Source: Alphaproteobacteria bacterium
GTDB taxonomy: Bacteria; Pseudomonadota; Alphaproteobacteria; RF32; CAG-239
Length of the DNA stretch: 6,571 bases
Direction of reading: 5' to 3'
Assembly: GCA_017477035.1 (NCBI GenBank)
Contig: JAFUXW010000061.1
Span: 1-6,571, forward strand
Made by a program: the position numbers and the translations under genes. Of this stretch, positions 1 to 6,547 are shown one piece after another (positions within the stretch are counted from its first letter, which is position 1; each line of letters starts with the position of its first letter). Under the pieces are notes generated by a model, which worked only from the letters and a program-made list of their open reading frames with translations, did not search any database and had not been told where the DNA came from.

Positions 1-105
1 GTTAAATTGAACTTGCATCCGGAAGTTTCGCAAACTATTTTGGTAAACGTTGCCAGAAGTTCTGACGAGGCTAAAAAGCAAGCTAAAGCTTATTCTCAGG
101 AATAA
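1..105 (+). CDS. rplI: 50S ribosomal protein L9, C-terminal fragment (5' end outside window)
   Basis: Only the last 34 codons are present, ending in TAA at 103-105. The visible tail runs LNLHPEVSQTILVNVARS and then a short Lys/Ala-rich end. The 'LHPEVS...VNVARS..EA..QA' pattern is how I know the C-terminus of alphaproteobacterial L9, the domain that contacts 23S rRNA away from the N-terminal RNA-binding domain. L9 is a structural protein of the large subunit, normally encoded after rpsF and rpsR, which would lie to the left of this window. The reading frame is open from base 1 and a strong hairpin terminator follows 18 bases after the stop, so this is the last gene of its transcript. Identification rests on a short tail, but the match is distinctive. 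Confidence 0.85.
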   Translation, partial: VKLNLHPEVSQTILVNVARSSDEAKKQAKAYSQE

Positions 106-123
106 TTTTTTGAAAAAAGCACT

Positions 124-153
124 AACGCTCGCAAAAAGTTGCGAGCGTTTTTT
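124..153 (+). terminator. Rho-independent terminator of rplI, possibly bidirectional
   Basis: A perfect 11-bp stem pairs 124-134 with 139-149 around the four-base loop AAAG. It is followed by a T run covering 148-153 on the plus strand, the classic intrinsic terminator form. Read on the minus strand, the same stem lies 14 bases beyond the stop of the membrane glycosyltransferase gene. There a run of six T (complement of 113-118) begins only after a five-base gap. Termination should therefore be strong for rplI and probably weaker for the convergent operon. Confidence 0.9.
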
Positions 154-163
154 GTTTATAGCA

Positions 164-1681
164 CTAATCATCTATTCTTTGCCAAATACCGGACATTGGC
201 GATATTTCGCGATATTTACCTGTTAGTATTTTTTCATCAATCTTCCAAAAATTAAATTCCGGCCATACAACGTTTTCCATAATTGGTGCATTTACATTTC
301 CCTTAGCACGCTTAAATATAAGCTGATTTCGTTCAATAAACCATTTAAGGTGACATTTAGAAATATTATCATAATAACTTACCAAAACTAAAAACTTTGG
401 TCTTTTTCGCATTACGATTTCTTCAAAATCAAAATTTCTTTTATCATTGTGCAGAATATCCAAAATCACCACATTAGCAAATCCGAACCAATAGTAATCC
501 GTATTTTTGTTATATAAAGTATATGGATACGTCGAAAACACATCATCTTCACTCGTAGTGTTATCAATTATGTACTGAATTTTTGCAAAATAATCATCTA
601 ACAGTTCTCTATCCTTAGGAATAAATAAATATATATTGCAAAGCAAACCGGCAAAAATAACGTAATATACAAATGTATAATTTCTGAGATATTTTAAGAA
701 AAAGTTCGCACTACTTGCCGTTGTGATTAGAATAAACGGAAATACATATTGAATATGAGGGGCAAAAAGCAACAATGCCCCGAACATTGACATTACACTC
801 ATTAAAAGGATTAAATAACAATCTTCTTTTCTATATTCATTCAGCATGCAAAACATATTGAAATACATAATACCATAAAAAAGCCCCCCTAAATTACTGC
901 AATTGTCATAATATTGGCGCAAATAATTCATAAAAATCCAATTATAATAGAAATATTCTTTCCACGAATCTGTTTCCCACAGATATATTCCGTATAAGAT
1001 CAGAGGAAGCAAGGCTACTGCTACCGATATTGCGAAATCTTTTACTTTTATTCGTTTCTGATAAATTAACCACAAATTTGCCAGCGCAAACCCAAACAAT
1101 AGCGAAACTATTTTTTGCAGAAATAAAAAAGAAAATGACATGCAAAGATATGATATTACTAAATTCTTCAATTTATGATTTTTTAAATATAGAAATATGT
1201 TGTATATTCCCAATAACGCCGTTGCTATCATAAATATATCAGGTCTTAAAGTTGCGACATCCTCCCACAATAGAGGAATTGCAAACCCAAATACGCACCC
1301 CAAAACAGCTGTCTTTTTATCATATAAAAAATCGGCATTTATTCTATACATTATGTATAAACTCAGAATGTTAGTCATCAAGGCAAGTAACGACGAAAAT
1401 TCAAAAATGATTATGGAGCGATTAAACATAGATATAAATGGCGATAAAATATACCACATCAGCGGATTATGATGCTCAAAAAAATCTTTATACGGAACTT
1501 CTCCGATGCTTACCAGATAAGTAGCATTTAAATGTTCCGTTATATCCAAATTAAATGAATTTAAGGCATAGAAACCGGATAATATTATCATAATACCGAT
1601 TATAAAAGAAGAGGTTTGCCTAAAATATCTGTCAAACAATGTTTTCGGGAAATTAAATATACATTTGAATATATCAAGCAT
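164..1681 (-). CDS. polytopic membrane glycosyltransferase-like protein (GT-C fold, PMT/GT39-ArnT type)
   Basis: This 505-residue protein has a short cytoplasmic N-terminus, about ten to twelve hydrophobic segments between residues 24 and 353, and a soluble C-terminal part from about 355. The first external loop after TM1 carries D46, E49 and H50 (DITEHL), then GEVPYKDFFEHHNP at 60-73. In GT-C enzymes this loop holds the catalytic acidic residue, and the 'G.vPY.DFFEHH.P' form is common in uncharacterised bacterial PMT_2-like proteins. A second loop has LRPD at 145-148, and H309-Q311 sits in a late loop. Such enzymes move sugars from polyprenyl-phosphate donors to lipids, glycans or proteins on the periplasmic face; donor and acceptor cannot be told here. 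The ATG at 1681 is supported by AAGGAG with a six-base gap. It is the last gene of a three-gene operon, 17 bases after its neighbour. A sampled stretch is very AT-rich, more so than valS. Confidence 0.72.
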   Translation of the reverse strand: MLDIFKCIFNFPKTLFDRYFRQTSSFIIGIMIILSGFYALNSFNLDITEHLNATYLVSIGEVPYKDFFEHHNPLMWYILSPFISMFNRSIIIFEFSSLLALMTNILSLYIMYRINADFLYDKKTAVLGCVFGFAIPLLWEDVATLRPDIFMIATALLGIYNIFLYLKNHKLKNLVISYLCMSFSFLFLQKIVSLLFGFALANLWLIYQKRIKVKDFAISVAVALLPLILYGIYLWETDSWKEYFYYNWIFMNYLRQYYDNCSNLGGLFYGIMYFNMFCMLNEYRKEDCYLILLMSVMSMFGALLLFAPHIQYVFPFILITTASSANFFLKYLRNYTFVYYVIFAGLLCNIYLFIPKDRELLDDYFAKIQYIIDNTTSEDDVFSTYPYTLYNKNTDYYWFGFANVVILDILHNDKRNFDFEEIVMRKRPKFLVLVSYYDNISKCHLKWFIERNQLIFKRAKGNVNAPIMENVVWPEFNFWKIDEKILTGKYREISPMSGIWQRIDD

Positions 1682-1698
1682 TTATTTCTCCTTAACAA

Positions 1699-2130
1699 TC
1701 ATTTGATGGTTATTTCTTTTACAAATTGTTCTTTATTTTTACCATTTATTGTTATTATATTTTTGTTTTGCAAAATCAGCGGTAATTCCACCGTTACAAA
1801 AGTACTGCGTTTATCGGCATTATCAACAAATGCAACTACATTTCCTTTAGCTGCTTTGATAAATCTTTCGGAAGCAATTGCCCATATTTTCAGCAGTTCC
1901 GCATCAGGATTCTCGTTGCCCGTCTCCAACCCCAATGCCATCAGTTTTTTGCCGCATTCGGTATCATCTAAAGTCATTTTATCCGAATTTTTTTGCAAAA
2001 ATTCCATAGCTTTACGTTTATTAATATCACTGGACTGATAGCTTATACTATAAAGCACTACACTGCTTTCCGGCGTATACACATCGGCTGTTTTCGCAAT
2101 TAACAATGCCTGCTGCAATTGTTCATTCAT
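1699..2130 (-). CDS. hypothetical 143-residue cytoplasmic protein; possible toxin-like domain
   Basis: I do not firmly recognise this protein. It has no signal peptide or membrane segment. It opens with a likely amphipathic helix (1-17), has a strand-like piece VVLYSIS (24-30), a TLDDTECGKKL segment (53-63), W83 and S87 in a helix, and a strand-rich end with G96, ELP at 115-117, N122 and ING at 128-130. From memory, this order ('YSG...TLE.T..G..L...W..S..FA..A.G.V...ELP.L..N..V..I') resembles a domain at the C-termini of some polymorphic or secreted effector proteins. I could not check this, and the usual Gly after YS is Ile here. The gene starts five bases after the DUF4167 stop, with a GAGG about ten bases before the ATG, and is followed 17 bases later by the glycosyltransferase, so it is co-transcribed. 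The reading frame is real, as judged by its tight packing; the function is unknown. Confidence 0.75.
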   Translation of the reverse strand: MNEQLQQALLIAKTADVYTPESSVVLYSISYQSSDINKRKAMEFLQKNSDKMTLDDTECGKKLMALGLETGNENPDAELLKIWAIASERFIKAAKGNVVAFVDNADKRSTFVTVELPLILQNKNIITINGKNKEQFVKEITIK

Positions 2131-2135
2131 TACAA

Positions 2136-2675
2136 TTAAGCCTCAGTTTCGTTCGTTTGTATAACTTTCTTCAAGCGTACCGGAGAACGGCGTTTGCGCG
2201 TTTCTTTCGGTGTTTCGACAACAGTATCATCACTAACCTCAACAACCTTCAAGCTACGGCGGCCTCTGCGAGGTTTATTTTCAGATTCAACAGGCGTTTC
2301 AGGTACAGAACTTTCTTGAGCAACCTCTGGTTCTGCAGCTTGCGTTTCTACCAGATTATTATTGCCTGTTTCCGGAATGTTCACTTCTGTGTTTTCTTCC
2401 GCATTTTGCTGATTTTCATTTTGATATTCACGATGCTGATTTTTGCGTTCATTAATTTCAGTTACAATTTTACGATAGTGTTCGGCATACTGACGAAAAA
2501 CTTCCATTTCCACATAGTTGCCGTTACTTTGAGCTTCTTTTGCAAGTTCATTATAACGCTTAATCAAATCAAGTGCCGTGCCGCTGAATTTTCCGGCTAC
2601 ACTAACACTGTCAAATTTGTAATTAAGAGAATATACGGTACTCCCGCGAAATTTATTGTTATTGATTTTTTTCAT
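2136..2675 (-). CDS. DUF4167 domain-containing protein (probable nucleic-acid-binding, alphaproteobacterial)
   Basis: This 179-residue protein has a DUF4167 core at about residues 10-73: an RG-containing start, a Tyr-Ser-Leu-Asn segment, G28-T33 ('GKFSGTA'), a helix with LIKRYNELAKEAQSNGN, and AEHYRKIV at 64-71. The 'GTA...YxxLAxxAQSxGD...AEHYxRI' signature is the family hallmark as I know it. The rest (about 75-179) is low complexity: an Asn/Gln/Glu-rich stretch, an acidic Pro/Val/Glu stretch, then two basic patches, KPRRGRR (134-140) and RKRRSPVRLKK (160-170), suggesting contact with RNA or other polyanions. The family's molecular role is not established. I chose ATG at 2675; an in-frame TTG at 2690 would add five residues, and neither has a strong Shine-Dalgarno. 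It is the first gene of the leftward operon, behind a good promoter. Confidence 0.85.
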   Translation of the reverse strand: MKKINNNKFRGSTVYSLNYKFDSVSVAGKFSGTALDLIKRYNELAKEAQSNGNYVEMEVFRQYAEHYRKIVTEINERKNQHREYQNENQQNAEENTEVNIPETGNNNLVETQAAEPEVAQESSVPETPVESENKPRRGRRSLKVVEVSDDTVVETPKETRKRRSPVRLKKVIQTNETEA

Positions 2676-2738
2676 ATAATAACCATTCAAATAAAATTTA
2701 TAAAACTAATCGGACGACGAAAACTGTCCTACGCCATC

Positions 2739-2767
2739 GTTATACTAATTTTTTTTATTTTCTGCAA
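2739..2767 (-). promoter_or_regulatory. sigma70-type promoter for the leftward DUF4167 operon
   Basis: On the minus strand, TTGCAG (complement of 2762-2767) and TATAAC (complement of 2739-2744) are separated by exactly 17 bases. Transcription would begin near 2732, giving a leader of about 57 bases to the ATG at 2675. The DNA upstream of the -35 (2768-2790) is A/T-only apart from a few bases and could act as an UP element. The match is good, but the surroundings are so AT-rich that chance -10-like elements are common. Confidence 0.55.
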
Positions 2768-2831
2768 CTTAATTTTATATTTATCATCATAATAACCCTA
2801 TTTTTTTTTGTTTTTTAATTTGGGAAAGCTA

Positions 2832-2860
2832 TTGCCAAATAAAATAAGTTTTGTTACTAT
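2832..2860 (+). promoter_or_regulatory. sigma70-type promoter for the PopZ-like gene and probably valS
   Basis: TTGCCA at 2832-2837 and TACTAT at 2855-2860 are separated by 17 bases. The start would be near 2867, giving a leader of roughly 27 bases before the ATG at 2894. A run of T residues at 2801-2819 lies where an UP element would be. No other equally good promoter is evident before valS, so this one may drive the whole rightward group. This is pattern evidence only. Confidence 0.55.
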
Positions 2861-2893
2861 AGCGTCGTTATATTTTAATTAAGGCATCAATTT

Positions 2894-3190
2894 ATGGAAG
2901 AAGATAAGGAAGAATCGATAGACGATATTATAAAATCAATTCGTTCCGCTGTTGCGGAAAAGGATATCAATCCTTACGCCCGCCTTTCATCTGCTGCTTA
3001 CGGCAAAAAAGATGAAGTTTTTTTACTTTCTAAAAATATGCTGGTCAAACGTGAAGATATTCCTTATCAATTAGGAGTATGGAATTTTGATGATGTTGCA
3101 AAAAAAATGATGAAAAAATATAGAAATTATTTCAATCGCCGCTTTTTAGATGTCGTCCGAGTGCGGGTAAAGGAAGAAAACAAAGCCTGA
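2894..3190 (+). CDS. small PopZ/DUF2497-like protein
   Basis: This 98-residue protein sits directly upstream of valS, where the polar organiser gene popZ (DUF2497) lies in many alphaproteobacteria. Three short motifs appear in PopZ order. An acidic N-terminal helix ESIDDIIKSIRSAV (7-20) resembles the 'EPTMEEILASIRRII' start of PopZ, which binds client proteins. KDEVFLLSKN (39-48) resembles the middle 'DEVLELT' motif. A C-terminal basic helix from about 68 to 95 (MMKKYRN...RFLDVV) resembles, more weakly, the 'LLKEWL...RIVE' oligomerisation helix. PopZ assembles a cytoplasmic matrix at cell poles that holds the chromosome-segregation complex. Caulobacter PopZ is about 177 residues; the long acidic proline-rich linker is missing here. 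The start is backed by AAGG nine bases before the ATG. The motifs and context are suggestive; equal function is inference, so I give no gene symbol. Confidence 0.62.
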   Translation: MEEDKEESIDDIIKSIRSAVAEKDINPYARLSSAAYGKKDEVFLLSKNMLVKREDIPYQLGVWNFDDVAKKMMKKYRNYFNRRFLDVVRVRVKEENKA

Positions 3191-3204
3191 AAAGGTTTCT
3201 TCCT
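3171..3204 (+). other. stem-loop across the stop codon between the PopZ-like gene and valS
   Basis: A perfect nine-base inverted repeat pairs AGGAAGAAA (3171-3179) with TTTCTTCCT (3196-3204). Inside it, CCT (3186-3188) pairs with AGG (3193-3195) around a GAAA tetraloop, leaving a six-base bulge at 3180-3185. The stop codon of the upstream gene (3188-3190) lies in the inner stem and loop. Only four T residues follow closely (3208-3211), so it is a poor intrinsic terminator. It could instead be an mRNA-stability element or partial attenuator. Confidence 0.4.
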
Positions 3205-3259
3205 CAATTTTAAATATCGTTTTTTGTGCGCAACAATTTTAAAAAATGGAAAAATAAAA

Positions 3260-5896
3260 ATGTTAGAGAAAAATTATAATCCAAAAGATATGGAAGAAAA
3301 AATCTATAAAAACTGGGAGAATGACGGCGACTTCATACCGGATATGCGTTCGGATAAAGAAGCATTTTCTATAGTTATCCCTCCTCCTAACGTTACCGGA
3401 GTTCTGCATATGGGTCATGCTCTTGACAACACTTTGCAAGACATTCTTGTTCGTTATAACCGTATGCTCGGAAAGAAAGTTTTATGGCAACCGGGAACCG
3501 ATCACGCCGGTATAGCCACTCAAATGGTGGTTGAACGTAATTTGGCCAAAGAAGGACTGACACGTCACGACTTAGGACGTGAAAAATTCATTGAACGTGT
3601 TTGGGAATGGAAACAAAAATCCGGCGGCACGATTTGTCGTCAGCTTCGCCGTTTAGGAGCTTCTTGCGACTGGTCTCGTGAACGTTTCACTATGGATGAA
3701 GGTTTATCAAAAGCAGTTCGCAAAATTTTTGTTTCTATGTATAAAGATGGTTTAATTTACAAAGCAAAAAAGCTGGTTAACTGGGATCCGGCATTGGAAA
3801 CGGCCGTTTCTGATTTGGAAGTGGTGCAAAAAGAAACTGTTGGAAAAATGTATTACTACAAATATCCTTTAGAAAATAATCCGAATGAATTTATTCATAT
3901 CGCCACCACCAGACCGGAAACAATGTTTGGAGATACTGCGGTTGCCGTATCTAAAGATAACCCGAAACTTAAACATTTAATCGGTAAAAATTGCATTTTA
4001 CCGATTGTCAACAGAGTAATTCCGATTATTGATGACATTCACGCAGATCCTGAAAAAGGAACCGGTGCGGTTAAAATTACTCCGGCACACGATTTCAACG
4101 ACTTTGAAGTAGGTAAGCGTCATAATTTGCCGATGATTAATATTCTTAATCCGAATGCCACGCTTAACGAAAACACACCATTTGAAGGTATGTCAACTCA
4201 AGAAGCTCGCACAAAAACAATTGAAAAATTAACCGAACTCGGTCTGATGGAAAAAATCGAAGAACATCCGATGGTAATTCCTTATGGTGATAGAAGCGGT
4301 GTAGTTATTGAACCATATATGACAGACCAGTGGTTTGTTGATGCGCCTAAGTTGGCAGTTGAAGCCAGACGTGCTGTTCACGAAAAGGAAATGGAATTCG
4401 TTCCGGCTACCTATGAAAAAACATATTTTGAATGGATGAACAATATTCAGCCGTGGTGTATCTCTCGCCAATTATGGTGGGGACATCAGATGCCGATTTG
4501 GTATGGTCCGGATGAAACAATTTTCTGCGAAGAAACTGTTGAACAGGCCCAAGCCGCTGCCGATAAACATTATGGCAAACACGTTGAATTACGCCGTGAA
4601 ACTGATGTATTAGATACTTGGTTTTCCTCCGGTTTATGGGCTTTTTCTACATTAGGCTGGCCTGAAAACACTGAACATTTGCAAACATTTTATCCAACCA
4701 GTGTATTGGTAACCGGATTTGATATTATTTTCTTCTGGGTAGCCAGAATGATGATGATGAGTATGTATGCAATGAAACGCGTTCCGTTTAAAAAATGTTA
4801 CATTCATGGTTTGGTTCGTGACGAACAAGGGCGCAAAATGAGCAAATCAAAAGGCAACACGGTTGACCCGATGGAAACTATTGAAAAATATGGTGCTGAT
4901 GCCCTACGCTTTTTCATGGCTTCATCCGAAACACAAGGACGCGATATAAACCTTTCAGACTCGCGTATTCAAGGATATCGCAATTTCGCTACAAAATTGT
5001 GGAATGCGGCTCGTTTTTGCGAAATGAATGAATGCTACTTAGTTAAAGATTTTGATATCACTTCTGCCAAATTGGATATCAATAAGTGGATTATAGCCAA
5101 GGCTAAAGAAGCGACTAAAGACGTTACCGAAAGCCTTAACAGTTATCGTTTTGCCGAAGCAGCAAATGCGGTATATCAATTTGTTTGGGGAACTTTCTGC
5201 GATTGGTATATTGAACTTTCCAAACCGGTCTTTTACGGAGAAAGTACCGAAGATATCAAAGAAAACCGTGCAGTTGCATCGTGGGTTTTAGATAGAATTT
5301 TAACTATTCTGCATCCGTTTATGCCGTTCGTAACAACCGAATTATGGAACAATTTAACCTCACGTTCGCAGAAATTAATTAAGGCACCATGGCCTCTTAA
5401 TGAGCAAATTTCCGAAAACGATAAATACGCCATTGATTGGTCTATAGATTTGATTACGGCGATTCGCTCCTTACGTTCTTCTATGAATCTTCCTGCAGGA
5501 GCAAAATTGACGGCATATGTTAAGACTAACGATACCGATTTGCAAATTATGAAAAAGCAAAACAAGTTGATTTGCACTTTGGCTCGTCTGGAAAGCATTA
5601 ATGCATTGGAAAATACGGAAATTACCAAAGATATGGTTCAAACCGTAAGCCGTGACGCCACGATATTGATTCCGCTTAAAGGAGTGGTTGATTTTGCCGC
5701 TGAACGCGAACGTTTGAATAAAGAGCTTGATGTTTTAAATAAGAATCTTGACGGTTATGCCCGCAAGTTAGGTAACGAAAGTTTTGTAGCAAAAGCTCCA
5801 GCCAAGGTTGTGGAAGAAGAAAAACGCCGTCAGGCAGAAGCCTTGGAAAACAAAGCAAAAGTTGAAGAAGCTTTAGCACGCATTGCCAATTTTTAA
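3260..5896 (+). CDS. valS: valine--tRNA ligase
   Basis: This class I aminoacyl-tRNA synthetase of 878 residues charges tRNA-Val with valine using ATP in the cytoplasm. The HIGH motif appears as HMGH at 50-53 after PPPNVTG. The CP1 editing domain, which removes mischarged threonine, shows TTRPE at 216-220 and TPAHD at 274-278. ISRQLWWGH is at 401-409, DTWFSS at 452-457, and KMSKS at 526-530. An alpha-helical anticodon-binding domain follows, and the C-terminal tRNA-binding coiled coil covers about 810-878. All catalytic signatures are intact and the length is normal for bacterial-type alphaproteobacterial ValS. I chose ATG at 3260, giving the typical 'MLEKxYxPKxxEExIYxxW' start; an in-frame TTG at 3224 would add 12 unrelated residues. 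The Shine-Dalgarno is weak (GGA at 3248-3250). It follows the PopZ-like gene by 69 bases and precedes the lipoprotein gene by 12. Confidence 0.97.
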   Translation: MLEKNYNPKDMEEKIYKNWENDGDFIPDMRSDKEAFSIVIPPPNVTGVLHMGHALDNTLQDILVRYNRMLGKKVLWQPGTDHAGIATQMVVERNLAKEGLTRHDLGREKFIERVWEWKQKSGGTICRQLRRLGASCDWSRERFTMDEGLSKAVRKIFVSMYKDGLIYKAKKLVNWDPALETAVSDLEVVQKETVGKMYYYKYPLENNPNEFIHIATTRPETMFGDTAVAVSKDNPKLKHLIGKNCILPIVNRVIPIIDDIHADPEKGTGAVKITPAHDFNDFEVGKRHNLPMINILNPNATLNENTPFEGMSTQEARTKTIEKLTELGLMEKIEEHPMVIPYGDRSGVVIEPYMTDQWFVDAPKLAVEARRAVHEKEMEFVPATYEKTYFEWMNNIQPWCISRQLWWGHQMPIWYGPDETIFCEETVEQAQAAADKHYGKHVELRRETDVLDTWFSSGLWAFSTLGWPENTEHLQTFYPTSVLVTGFDIIFFWVARMMMMSMYAMKRVPFKKCYIHGLVRDEQGRKMSKSKGNTVDPMETIEKYGADALRFFMASSETQGRDINLSDSRIQGYRNFATKLWNAARFCEMNECYLVKDFDITSAKLDINKWIIAKAKEATKDVTESLNSYRFAEAANAVYQFVWGTFCDWYIELSKPVFYGESTEDIKENRAVASWVLDRILTILHPFMPFVTTELWNNLTSRSQKLIKAPWPLNEQISENDKYAIDWSIDLITAIRSLRSSMNLPAGAKLTAYVKTNDTDLQIMKKQNKLICTLARLESINALENTEITKDMVQTVSRDATILIPLKGVVDFAAERERLNKELDVLNKNLDGYARKLGNESFVAKAPAKVVEEEKRRQAEALENKAKVEEALARIANF

Positions 5897-5908
5897 GGAG
5901 ATATATGT

Positions 5909-6547
5909 ATGAAAAAAGTAATTTTAAGCTTGATTGCAGTTTGTTTCTTTAGTGCCTGTGCCACCGATCCATATACAGGTGAAAGCAAAGTTGCTAAAAC
6001 AGCATGGGGAACCGGTATCGGAGCAGCTGTCGGAGCTGGCGTCGGTGCCTTAATCGGCGGTGAAAAAGGTGCGCTGATAGGCGCCGGTATTGGTGGAGCA
6101 GCAGGCGCTGCAACCGGAGGTTATATGGATATTCAAGCTTCCAAGTTAGGCGAGAAACTGCGAGGAACCGGAGTTCAAGTTTTGCGCGACGGAGATAATA
6201 TCCGCTTGATTATGCCAAATCGCATAACATTTAATACCAATGATGACACAATGAAAACCACCGCCAATCAGGTATTAGATTCGGTTGCGGTTGTTGCCAA
6301 TGAATATGATAAAACAAGATTGCAAATTATTGGACATACAGATAGTAGCGGTAACGATAAAATTAATATTCCGCTCTCACAGCGTCGTGCAACTTCTGTT
6401 GCTCAATATTTAGCCTTACGTGGTGTAAATCCTGCACGTATGCAGGCTTTGGGAGCTGGGGCTACGCAGCCTATTGCCTCTAATGCAACCGAGGAAGGAA
6501 AAGCTCAAAACAGAAGAGTTGAAATATTCCTTATCAATCAAAACTAA
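5909..6547 (+). CDS. glycine-zipper OmpA-family outer-membrane lipoprotein (YiaD-like)
   Basis: This 212-residue protein has a lipoprotein signal peptide: K2-K3, a hydrophobic stretch to 14, and lipobox FSAC with Cys17 as the lipidation site. Residue 18 is Ala, not Asp, which by the enterobacterial rule favours outer-membrane sorting. Residues 34-71 form a glycine-zipper segment (repeated GxxxG-like Gly/Ala pairs) that likely packs in or on the membrane. The OmpA-like peptidoglycan-binding domain spans about 104-208. It has HTDSSG at 143-148 and LSQRRA at 156-161; D145 and R160 have the same 15-residue spacing as the diaminopimelate-contacting Asp and Arg of Acinetobacter OmpA. NRRVEI at 201-206 closes the domain. 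It should tether the outer membrane to the cell wall. AAGGAG at 5895-5900 overlaps the valS TAA and gives an eight-base gap to ATG, so it is likely read through from valS. No terminator is visible in the 24 bases after it. Confidence 0.9.
   Translation: MKKVILSLIAVCFFSACATDPYTGESKVAKTAWGTGIGAAVGAGVGALIGGEKGALIGAGIGGAAGAATGGYMDIQASKLGEKLRGTGVQVLRDGDNIRLIMPNRITFNTNDDTMKTTANQVLDSVAVVANEYDKTRLQIIGHTDSSGNDKINIPLSQRRATSVAQYLALRGVNPARMQALGAGATQPIASNATEEGKAQNRRVEIFLINQN

Noticed and set aside
1616..2038. A 140-codon plus-strand open frame opposite the orphan gene and the start of the glycosyltransferase.
   Set aside because: It spans the minus-strand operon junction, where the minus frame has good ribosome sites and tight spacing. 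The plus product has no recognisable features.
2712..2729. GGAC/GTCC inverted repeat in the DUF4167 leader as an operator or riboswitch.
   Set aside because: Only four base pairs match and the interior does not extend the stem, so it is within chance.
2106..2792. A 228-codon plus-strand open frame opposite the DUF4167 gene.
   Set aside because: It lies antisense to a recognised family, is an odd Phe/Arg/Ile-rich product with no domain I know, and has no ribosome site or promoter. It results from low-stop codon use on the other strand.
3224..3259. A longer valS start at TTG 3224.
   Set aside because: The 12 added residues do not resemble ValS N-termini, while ATG 3260 gives the usual family start.
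3191..3259. A T-box or other tRNA-sensing leader before valS.
   Set aside because: The 69-base gap is too short, shows no T-box-like sequence, and T-boxes are not expected in Alphaproteobacteria.
5233..5628. A 131-codon minus-strand open frame inside valS.
   Set aside because: It is fully antisense to a conserved ValS domain with no start signals; the same applies to shorter minus frames at 4229-4471 and 5676-5879.
5905..5952. A 15-codon out-of-frame ORF starting at ATG 5905.
   Set aside because: It is only four bases before the supported lipoprotein start and the spacing from AAGGAG is poorer. It is noted only as a possible initiation competitor.
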